Source: Coniferiporia sulphurascens
Lineage: Eukaryota; Basidiomycota; Agaricomycetes; Hymenochaetales; Hymenochaetaceae
DNA length: 64,000 bases
Reading direction: 5' to 3'
Assembly: GCA_002794785.1 (NCBI GenBank)
Contig: NBBA01000003.1
Location: forward strand, 62,001-126,000
Position numbers and translations under genes: made by a program. Positions 13,636 through 23,765 of this stretch are shown here, in pieces. The number at the start of each line of letters is the position of its first letter. Within the stretch, counting starts at the first letter, position 1. The notes under the pieces were generated by a model. The model did not search any database and was not told the origin of the DNA. It was given only the letters and a program-made list of their open reading frames with translations.

Positions 13636-13640
13636 ATGGG
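13636..13640. repeat. target-site duplication ATGGG, left
   Basis: ATGGG lies immediately outside the left LTR and is repeated exactly at 19080-19084 outside the right LTR. A 5-bp duplication is the usual size for copia-type integrases. Confidence 0.9.
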
Positions 13641-13899
13641 TCTTAAAATCTATGCACGTTGTGGTAGATGATGAGGTGCAGTGGTGAAGGTCAGGCAAGG
13701 TGGGTTATCAGCATAAACCGATGTATTACTAGGGCGAGACCAGCTCCCCTTATATACATGTTCCGTGGGCTAGTACTACTATAACTAACTAGCTCCTATA
13801 TCGTATGGCGTTATCGTTGTGTTATCGTTTCCTTAGTAAGGTGGTTAGGTCTTATGACCATGTACTATATTTATATTGTTTCGTTATATTTATTTAATA
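13641..13899 (-). repeat. copia 3' LTR
   Basis: 259 bp, matching 18821-19079 with four differences (C/T or A/G only). In element orientation it starts TATTAAATAA and ends TTTTAAGA, without canonical TG...CA ends. The boundaries are fixed by the ATGGG target duplication and by loss of identity on both sides. Confidence 0.95.
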
Positions 13900-13908
13900 C
13901 TCCCCTTC
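13900..13908 (-). other. polypurine tract (plus-strand primer) of the copia element
   Basis: GAAGGGGAG on the minus strand ends exactly at the 3' LTR boundary. It overlaps the gag-pol stop codon (TGA at 13909-13907). Confidence 0.85.
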
Positions 13909-16900
13909 AAACTTTTACTAGGTGAAGTAAACTTGTAAAACGTTTGATTAATTCTATCATTAGCGCTTTCGTCATTATATCAGCCTTTTGCTGTCCAGTT
14001 GGAATATATGAAACTGATATGGTTTCATTTTCAATATAATCTTGTAAGAAATCTTTTCTTATATCAATATGTTTTGTTCTTTGTGTATATTTTTGTTCTG
14101 TTGAATTTACTATCGTTATGGCTGCTTGATTATCACATAATATTTTCGTAGGTGTATCCAAGGTCTGCAGTACCTCTTCAACCAGTCTTCTTAGCCATAT
14201 TGCTTCTTTTACTCCATGAGTTAAAGCTTGTAATTCAGCTTCGCATACTGATAGTGACACTAATTCTTGTTTTTTGCTTGACCATGACGTTGTTGCATTT
14301 CCTATTTGGAATATGTATCCTGATATTGCTTTATGGCCTTCTTGTGTCATTCCGTCAGCATCGGTGTATCCGATTAACTCGATTGGTTCTTTTCCACCGA
14401 GTACTAACCAATAATCGTTCGTTCCTTTTAAATATTTAAAGCAGTGTTTTACTGCATTGTAATGTTCAATACTAGGTTTATTTAAATGCCTAGCAAATTG
14501 ACCTGTTGCGAATGATATGTCAGGTCTCGTACAATCTGCTGCATATCGTAATGCTCCAACCATGTTCATATATGGTATTTGATTCATGAAGTTTAATTCT
14601 TCATTAGTTGGATTTTCGAGTGATTTTAACACTTGACCAGGTGTCATTGGTGTTCGTACCGTTGCAGCATCTTTTAATTTATATTTTTCTATTATATTAT
14701 CAATATAATGTTTTTGTCTTAATTTTATAATTCTTTCATCTCGGTTTCTTTCGATTTCAATGCCGAGTAACCAATGTATATTGTTTCCGTCAGTGAATTT
14801 TACATGTTTTCCTATTTCGTCTTTAAAGGCTTTTATTATTAATAAATTTAAGCCGCATATCGTTATGTCGTCAACATGTATGAAAAGTATAAGAATTGTT
14901 TTTCCTTTTTCTTTTCTTAGGAATACTGCGTTATCTTGGACTGCTCTTGTTAGTCCAATTCCGATTAATATATCAGATAATTTTTTATACCATCGTCTGC
15001 CTGCTTGTTTTAATCCATATAAGGCTTTATTTAATTTTAAAACTTGTCCAGGTTTTATTTCGATTAGATTTCCTGGTGGTGGTTTTATGTATATGTTTTC
15101 GTCTTTTTCTAATTCACCATATAAGTAAGCTGATTTTATGTCAATTTGGTGAATTTCGTAATTGTTTGTTGCGCTCCAACTTAATATTGTTCTTACTGTA
15201 GCTAATCGTGCTACTGGAGCGAATGTGTCGTTTGAGTAGTAGTCTATGCCTTCTTTCTGGGCAAATCCTTGAACTACTAATCTTGCTTTGTAATGTTCGA
15301 TTTCTCCATTTGCTAATCTTTTTGTTTTGTAAACAAATCTTGTTCCTATTATGTTTGCTTCTTTTGGTGGATCAATGATTTTCCATGTAGATCTTTCGAT
15401 TAACGTTTTTATTTCTTCTTTCATTGCCGTGATCCACTGATTTGCGTCAATTCTATTGATCGCTTGTTGATATGAATTTGGATTGCCTATTAATTCCGTA
15501 TTGAATTGATTGAATTCTGTAAGATAAGCGACTGTATTTTGTTCGTCAAAGTTTAGACCTAATAATCATTTCGTTGGTTTGATAGTTCTTGTTGGTCTTT
15601 CATTTGTTAATTCTTTTATTTGCTCGTTTTGTTTTTCTGTTATATTCTCCCCTTCAATTTTAGATGGTGGAGAATCTAAAAATTGTAGATTTCGTTCGAC
15701 TGATATTTTTCTATTATGATAGGTTCTATGACCTTTGCTTTCTTCGTCAAATCCTAGCCATTGTGCATATTTTCCTTTTGGTTGTAATTTATTTACGTCT
15801 TCTTGTCGTATAATGCAATATTGGCTGAATTCTTTTAAATCATCTATATTATAATTTTCATTATATCGTTTAAAATATGGTGTTTTGAATTCAATAGCAC
15901 TCTTTGGCGTTCTATTGTAGACGTAAGTACTGTATTTTACAGCTTCTCCCCATAGACTGGGTGGTAATTTTGCTTGTAGCAGGTTTACTTGTGTATTATT
16001 TAAAATCGTTTGATGTGATCGTTCTGCTACTCCATTTTGTTGTGGTGTATCATGAACAGTCAGCTTTCATATTGTTCCATTTTTTTCTAAATATTCAGTG
16101 AATTGTTTGCTTAAAAACACTGTGTCGTTATCGCTTTGTAATATTTTTATTTTTGTATTAAATTGTGTATTGAGCATATTAGCCCATGTCGTATAAGCAT
16201 TTAAGCCCTCATCTTTTGTTTTTAATAGAATCATTTTTATCCATCTTGTAGCGTCATCTACAAGTGTTAGAAGATATTTATATCCTCCTATAGCATGTGT
16301 GGATGCTGGACCCCATATGTCCATATGTATATGATTGCCGAATTTTTCGGCTAATTTTGAAATACGTAATTTTGGAATTTGCATTCTTTTGATATTTGCT
16401 TCTATGCAGATTGTGCATTGAGTTTCGTCGTAATTTGATATTTTTTGATTTGTAATTTGATCTTCTTTTAATAGTCGTTTTATGTAAGCATAACTTATAT
16501 GCCCGAGTTTTTTGTGAAGTTCAAATAATGTTACATTTTTTGTAGCTGTTTGTACATCATTGTTAAATATACTATACAATCCATTTGTGTTTTTAATTTT
16601 TCCGCATAAAGATCCATTAGGATACTTTATTGTACATTCATTTGTTTTATAGATAAATTCGTAGCCGTCTTGACATAGAAGTCCTTGAGAGACTAATGTC
16701 ATATTCATTTTAGGATTGTAGTATATGTTTGATAGTATTATGACACTTACCGAGTGTCCGTTGGGGATGTAAAGCTTAAGATCCCCTACTATGTTTGCCA
16801 TAAACGTTGTTTTATTTGCGGCCGTTATCGTGATCATGTCGGTTTTATATATATTTTGTAGTCAATTTAGATATGGTGTTAGATGTATCGTTGCACCAGT

Positions 16901-18751
16901 GTCGATTATATCCATTGAGGAATAAATATTATTAGCAATTTTTTCTGTTGTTATAACGTTAATGCTTACATTTAAATTATTGTCATCCACGTCTTCCATG
17001 GCGCTATCGTAGTTTCCGATTTTGTTGAGGAAGTCGTTATAAGAATATATTGGGAATTCTCCCATGTCGAAATCGTTATCGTCGACTTCTGTTATGAATG
17101 CGCCGATTTCTCCGTGGCCGATTACGGCACTTAATTCGATTCGAGAGCTCGATGCGACATTTGTTGCTGCTGCTGATGCTGCGGTATGTTTAGCCTGGGC
17201 CGCACTTGCCCCAGTCGTTGTCGGTGCCGCTGACGCACCCGTTTCCTTCCCTTTTCCTTTGTCGTCGTTCGCGTCCTCTTTTTTCTTCTGAGCTGCCTTC
17301 GTCCATTCTGTTTTTGGCGCCCAGCAATCTCGACTAAAGTGCCCTAGTTTGTTACAATTGTAGCACTTAATAACGTGTGATTGTTGGTTAGGAGAATATC
17401 CTCCTCGTCCTCTTCCTCGTGTATATCCTCCACGGCCCCTATAGCCGTGACCTCGTGGTTGTACTCCGTGGCTGTTACCGCGTCCGTGGCCCCTAAAATA
17501 GGGGTGGTTCCGCTCGTCCTTGGGCAGGTGGTTAGCCGCCGCTCCTGTCCTCTGATGATTTTTACGCCACCCCTCGAAGGCATTTCTCAGTGCCGTTAGT
17601 AAAAATTGAGGGGTTAGTTCAATTTCATCTTTGTCTGGGTTTGTTTCGTTAATTGTTTTAATATATAACTCACTCTGCGTGAGTACGTATTGATATTGTT
17701 CGGGCGTTGCCCTCGTAATAGCCGATATATACGTTGATTCAGAAACTTTTACCCCTTGGGCTATGAGTTCCTCGTATTTATTGCTGAGGTTATTGAGTGT
17801 TCCATCGAAATGGCTGACATGACCTCGGATATCAAAAAGGGCAGCCTCGTTAAAGCCCTTTGTAATTGTTGTCTGGACGTTATATCGTCCGTCAAGTGCT
17901 TTAAGTAGCGCTGGAATATCTTTGTTAAAATTAAGATAATAAGCCAATATTTTGTCGGGCATAGTGCGCATAATGCCGTTATATAAAGCACTTGATATAC
18001 CAGCCTCTCCAGTTCCTGGGGAGTTAGTGAGCAGGTTACTGTAACCTGCACTTTCGATGGCGCTGCGGACTCTGTAATTCCAGAGTTTGTAGTTTCTGTG
18101 CCCGTCGAGTTTCTCGATTCCGTTGAAGAATTTCTGGAGTTCCGTGAGTTTAGTTGCCATACTCGGTTCATCTTCCTTGGTGTCGTTAGCGTCTGAATCG
18201 TCAGGGTCAGATGGTTCTGATGGCTCACGTGATGGGTTATTTTTGGATTCTTCGGTGTTTTCTGCTTCGTTATCTTCTTTTTTATCTTCGTCTTCTTCGT
18301 TTTCTTCTTCTGGCTTAATATATGGGTTATCAATTTTGAATTGAGCTTTTTCATTTGGATCTGATATGCCCAAATACGTACTTATTTGGTATCTGATTTC
18401 GGATGATTTTCCTTGATCTGATATTCCTAGATCTTTAGCGTGATTCGTTAGTTCCAGTTTATAATCAGTTCTTATTTTTGATTTTTCGTCTTTGGTAGAA
18501 TTATTGTACCTGTTTATTCGGTCTTGTATTTGTTGTTCCGTTCCATTAATAGGTATTTGTCTTAGGTTACATTGAAGTATTAGGTCAACTAACCTTTTGC
18601 TATCTTTAGCTTTTTGAATTTTTTCTTCAAGTTCTTCAATAGTAGATGACTGTGTATACGTTATTTTTAGTTCGTTAGCTATTATTCGTAATCCTGATAA
18701 TTTTTGCAAACGTGTTTGCTCACGAGTGTTTGGTTTCTGTCCATCAGACAT
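13907..18751 (-). pseudogene. copia gag-pol, one 1,614-codon frame broken by three TGA codons
   Basis: One reading frame runs from ATG at 18751 to TGA at 13909-13907. It has internal TGA codons at 16864-16862, 16069-16067 and 15568-15566, all in phase. Gag (~1-500) has an acidic Glu/Asp stretch near residue 150 and a CCHC knuckle CYNCNKLGHFSRDC near 461. The protease motif DTGA is near residue 615; the first stop falls about ten residues later. Integrase shows an HHCC finger (HKKLGHIS...CTIC) and the D,D-E residues in MDIWGP, QSDND and QQNGVAER. RT shows the LVVQGFAQ and HVDDI (catalytic DD) motifs. RNase H has YTDADG and the copia signature KHIDIR. Each TGA is one transition from CGA or TGG, so nonsense mutation is the simplest reading; programmed readthrough is less likely. 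Confidence 0.93.
15647..15657 (-). other. candidate central polypurine tract
   Basis: An 11-nt exact copy of the sequence at 13900-13910 (TTGAAGGGGAG in element orientation) lies inside pol between integrase and RT. Ty1-type elements can prime plus-strand synthesis from an internal copy of their polypurine tract. Identity and position suggest the same here; function is inferred. Confidence 0.5.
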
Positions 18752-18809
18752 GATTTCATTATATGAGGATTTATAAGTTTGTTAATTGTTTCGTTAGTTG
18801 TAGAGTCAA

Positions 18810-18820
18810 GGCTCATAACC
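18810..18820 (-). other. primer-binding site, initiator-tRNA(Met) anticodon-arm type
   Basis: Directly next to the 5' LTR the minus strand reads GGTTATGAGCC. It is complementary to GGCTCATAACC, the anticodon stem-loop of eukaryotic initiator tRNA(Met) (anticodon CAU). Drosophila copia and relatives are known to prime from an internally cleaved initiator-tRNA half rather than from its 3' CCA end. The match and exact placement support the same mode. Confidence 0.8.
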
Positions 18821-19079
18821 TCTTAAAATCTACGCACGTTGTGGTAGATGATGAGGTGCAGTGGTGAAGGTCAGGCAAGGTGGGTTATCAGCGTAAACCG
18901 ATGTATTACTAGGGCGAGACCAGCTCCCCTTATATACATGTTCCGTGGGCTAGTACTACTATAACTAACTAGCTCCTATATTGTATGGCGTTATCGTTGC
19001 GTTATCGTTTCCTTAGTAAGGTGGTTAGGTCTTATGACCATGTACTATATTTATATTGTTTCGTTATATTTATTTAATA
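18821..19079 (-). repeat. copia 5' LTR
   Basis: 259-bp partner of 13641-13899. It contains a TATATAA box at 18936-18930 on the minus strand, correctly placed to drive the element. The four differences from the other LTR are all transitions. Confidence 0.95.
18930..18936 (-). promoter_or_regulatory. TATA box in copia 5' LTR
   Basis: TATATAA in element orientation inside the LTR, upstream of the primer site and gag, and preserved in the other LTR. Probably the U3 core promoter. Confidence 0.5.
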
Positions 19080-19084
19080 ATGGG
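19080..19084. repeat. target-site duplication ATGGG, right
   Basis: Exact match to 13636-13640 on the other side of the copia element. Confidence 0.9.
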
Positions 19085-19851
19085 GAACAAACTATCCAAC
19101 GCCATGTCTTAGGTTTCAGCCAATGGTAGGGTTTCTCGGAGAAGCCGTTCCGTTCAATTGGCGTTCCACGCACTTTTCTTGCGGTGAAAATGAAGTATAT
19201 TGTGCACCGTAAAGCCTTAGTCAACGCGCACACTCAAAAGTGAAAAGAGGTATCCTTGCCAAACCACCCACCTCCAAAAAGCGGACGTTGGACTTTTATT
19301 GCAACTTGTAAACAATTCTCATCTTCAAATAGGGACTTGTAGCCTTGCTCAAATCCCCTACGGACAGCTTTAAACCGTCCTAAGTTATCCGAAGTCTTTC
19401 CCTCCACTTCACTGAACTCGTACTCGAGAACAATGTCTAGTAGTTCCCTCATACAACTTAAAATCGGCGCGAAAACATACAGAGCCTCCCAAATGGAGAT
19501 CGACGCAAGATCCGCGGATCGACGGCTTTACTCTTGCACGCAACTAGTACTTCACACCCCTGTTTAAAAAGTAAACAGAAGGTTTCGCCGAAAAAATATG
19601 CAAAAAAAGATTATTTGAGGCGATTCAGAGGCAAGGACTCGAGAGGCGAGGCCCGTCGGTCGCCAAATCTCCAACCGCCTATTCGTGAGATAGTCTTATG
19701 TCAGAAATGACGATCGTCATAGAAAGTAACGCACCTGGACCGGCTTCAACTTGGACTCTTCAATTGCTTAATCGCTTTGCCTGCTTGATCTCCCGTGTCA
19801 ACCAGGCTTACTCGCATACTTATTCTATAGACGGGAATACACTCAAAAAAA
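19085..19851. other. intergenic between copia element and aldo-keto reductase gene
   Basis: The only notable item is a 72-codon minus-strand frame (19452-19234) starting MRELLDIVLEYEFSEVEGK. Its composition is protein-like, but it has no recognisable family and no evident neighbouring exons. It may be a gene remnant split from its other part by the copia insertion. The rest is promoter-side DNA for the reductase. Confidence 0.4.
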
Positions 19852-20968
19852 ATGGCGCAAAGTCTTCCGACGATAATCTACGGAACCGCTTGGTACTGTG
19901 CCTCGCCTCCAGGGCCTCGTAGTCGATAACCATAGCCGTCTTGGTTTTCAGGAAGAAAGAGTCCACGGCCCAACTGGTGATAAAGGCTGTTCTACAGGGC
20001 TTTCGGGCTATAGATACAGGCAAGAAATAACACACGCCTCTTACGAATGCTAAGATATATGCGCTGTAGCGTGCCAGCCGAAGCATTACAGGCTCGTGGA
20101 TACAGCTATTTGATAAAAAGGTAAACCTGAGCGTCCCATTTGACAGGGAGGATCTGGTAGGCGACGCCCTGCAGACCTTGTACGACGAACATGGCATCAA
20201 GAGGGAGGACATCTGGCTTCAAACAAAGTACGCCACCGTCGCCCTCGTTCGCATGCGAAACACGCTCATATCAGCCGCACCCACGCACAGGTTCACCTCA
20301 ATAGGCGGGCAGGATGCCGCGAAACCACTCCCGTACGACCCCGCCGCGCCAGTCCGCGAGCAGATCCGCACGTCTGTGCAGACGTCGCTACGAAACCTGC
20401 GCACGACGTACCTCGACAGCTACATTTTGCACAGCCCGCTGCAGACGCTGGCTGCCACCCGCGACGCGTGGCGCGAGCTCGGCGCGTTGCAGGATGCGGG
20501 CGTGGTTCGCAGGATCGGCGTGAGCAACGCGTATGAGGTGCCGCTCCTGGAGGCGCTGAGCGATGAGCGGCCTGTGCAGGTCGTGCAGAACAGGTGGTAC
20601 GAAAGGAACGGTTGGGATAAGGATGTAGTTGCGTATTGCAAGGCGAACGGGGTGATGTATCAGTCAGTCGGGCTGTGGCTTGCTCTGAGAACCGCACGCG
20701 CTATGCTTACTCCTATCACATTTACAGGTCGTTCTGGACACTAACCGGCTCGCCAAGTCTGTTGAGCCACCCTGTCATACTCGCATTGGCAGAGAAACAC
20801 GAGTGTACACCCGCTCGCGTCATCTTCCGATTCGCTCAAGTCAACGGTGTCACACCTCTTGCCGGAAGCACCAACGAAAAGAGGATGCACGACGGCGTCA
20901 CTGCTGATTCAATCAAGTTAGAAATTAACGACGAGTTGGAGTCATTGAAGAGACTGATTTTTCAATGA
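19852..20968 (+). CDS. aldo-keto reductase, 274 aa, 6 exons
   Basis: Exons 19852-19892, 19952-20019, 20070-20091, 20147-20227, 20291-20662 and 20728-20968 total 275 codons. The product is an NAD(P)H-dependent oxidoreductase of the AKR superfamily, presumably cytosolic, reducing carbonyls to alcohols. All four catalytic residues are present: Asp in AIDTA, Tyr in KHYRED, Lys in QTKF and His in ILHSP. The C-terminus has the cofactor-binding pattern GVTPLAGST. Exon 3 is only 22 nt (CQPKHYR), and the introns on both sides of it start with GC rather than GT (GCAAGA at 20020, GCTCGT at 20092). The family-conserved junctions IDTA-CQPKHYR-EDLVG make these splices convincing, although the second donor is weak. 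Substrate unknown. It lies tail-to-tail with the PRMT1 gene. Confidence 0.88.
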
Positions 20969-21426
20969 GAAGCGATAGTTTCGGGTCGAAATCCTGAGAG
21001 AAAGGACCCACCATAACTCCGAAATGAACAATGATGCGGAAGTGAGCTTCATGTGTACATTATAACTCAAAAGGAACTTTGTTCATGAGCCAGTGAACCG
21101 ATCATCGTGCTTCTCGGACGTTCAGTCGTGCGCATGTATTGTCATGAAATATCAGTACAGAATCAGGCACAACAGTAAACCAGTATAATCGAATAGATGG
21201 GAACACGCTAGGTGACAAGAAGACAGACGTGCGTCGAGAATGGGACCATCAACGCCAGTCGATTAGTACAATCAATACCTGTAAAGGACACGTAGTAATT
21301 TTGGCGACAAGTGTAGTGTGTCGGGAGATACGATGGTTTTAGGCAGCGATGTCGAATACGGGGACGATATAGGAACACAGTACATGGCGTTGTGTGATTG
21401 AAACAACATCACGACCTGACCAACGG
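20969..21426. other. convergent intergenic (3' UTRs of AKR and PRMT1)
   Basis: Lies between the stop of the reductase and the stop of PRMT1. No protein-like frame or repeat was seen. Confidence 0.5.
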
Positions 21427-22891
<1,465 letters not shown>

Positions 22892-23435
22892 TATTTTTGC
22901 GACGAAAAGTAGAAAGTGGTAAGAGGACTATCGCGGCGGTCTGGAAAGCGGGCTGCGGCGATCGCGAATAAAATAAATTTGAGTCGGACTTCCAAAACGA
23001 GTTCATCGCCCGAAATGGATAAGCTACTATTGAGGCATTTATTACGCAAAAAGGGAGTACTCTAATTCCAGTGTAGATTCCGACCACCTATGTCCTACTA
23101 AAATACTTCAACGAAAGAAACAACATAAGCTCTCTCTAATACCGGTAGTTCTTATAAAGTTTCATTGGCGGAGTTTGGGTAATGTCCGCCGCTCTGTACC
23201 TTTCCTCTCATCTTTCTCTTCCGAGTCTATGGAGGACATTCGTTCTATTGCTGGCCGTATCTACACCCCTCCCACCAGGAAACGGGCTAAAACCAACTCT
23301 ATTAAGAGTGGTCTAGGCAGATAGACTATGTATATGCGGCCTTGCCTCGTGGCATACGCTAAAAACAATAAGTCTAGGCTGGCCCTGGACGTCAATTACT
23401 TTAGGAATAAGGGACGTTCGACTAAAATATGCATG
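22892..23435. other. PRMT1 promoter side and short coding-like relic
   Basis: The first ~150 bp are the likely PRMT1 promoter. From about 23230 to 23325 a plus-strand frame begins MEDIRSIAGRIYTPP and is stopped after ~31 codons. Related-looking frame continues to the MITE boundary (VAYAKNNKSRLALDVNYF). This could be a decayed transposon or gene fragment; I cannot assign a family. Confidence 0.35.
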
Positions 23436-23692
23436 TACAGGTGGATGTAAAAAGTTACGGACCGGCCAAAAAAGGAAGGAGGTTCACATTGAGCACCAAA
23501 GACCTTTTTCGCTGCTCATGCGGGGTAAACAACTTGACTCAGTGTATGAGGACCTTATAATTAGTGCTAATATATATTGGCTTGTTTATGTACAAGCTGC
23601 AGTTATGTTTTGGCTCATAAAAAAGATTCAAATGAGGGTGTCTAATCTCCTTCCTTTTTCGGTCGGTCCGTAATTTTTTACATCCACCTGTA
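23436..23692. mobile_element. MITE A: non-autonomous TA-flanked inverted-repeat element, 253 bp
   Basis: Element 23438-23690 is bordered by TA at 23436-23437 and 23691-23692. Its ends are inverted repeats of about 45 bp with small mismatches, beginning CAGGTGGATGTAAAAA on the left and ending TTTTTTACATCCACCTG on the right. TA target duplication and CAG-type ends fit the Tc1/mariner superfamily. The 160-bp interior has no coding capacity, so it would depend on a transposase elsewhere. It ends two bases before the LINE target duplication. Confidence 0.85.
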
Positions 23693-23693
23693 T

Positions 23694-23705
23694 GCCTTAT
23701 GAACG
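23694..23705. repeat. LINE target-site duplication, 5' copy
   Basis: GCCTTATGAACG (12 bp) is repeated exactly at 30752-30763, directly after the poly(A) tail. It sets the LINE 5' end at 23706. Confidence 0.9.
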
Positions 23706-23765
23706 CATCCTCCTTGTCCTCTAACCACCACCATCTAGGTAGTCTTTACGAGCACTCTGCCCTCT

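Larger units (their letters stand above)
13641..19079 (-). mobile_element. Ty1/copia LTR retrotransposon, 5.44 kb, structurally complete
   Basis: Two 259-bp LTRs, a 5-bp target duplication, a primer-binding site abutting the 5' LTR, a polypurine tract abutting the 3' LTR, and one gag-pol frame on the minus strand. The domain order gag, zinc knuckle, protease, integrase, RT, RNase H is that of the copia (Pseudoviridae-like) lineage. The LTRs differ at 4 of 259 positions, all transitions, so insertion is fairly recent. The coding frame carries three in-frame TGA codons, so this copy is probably not autonomous. The element is clearly more AT-rich than the host genes around it. It sits between the coiled-coil gene and the aldo-keto reductase gene and interrupts neither. 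Confidence 0.97.

Noticed and set aside
14152..15201. Plus-strand hydrophobic frames inside the copia element
   Set aside because: They are antisense shadows of the RT/RNase H region, and their AT-rich codons mimic membrane segments.
16862..16864. Programmed stop-codon readthrough between gag and pol
   Set aside because: The stop falls about ten residues after the protease DTGA motif rather than between domains, and two further TGA codons follow, so mutation is simpler.
20121..20146. GT donor at 20121 for the reductase instead of the GC donor at 20092
   Set aside because: Using it puts TGA in frame within the exon and loses the conserved KHYR-EDLVG junction.
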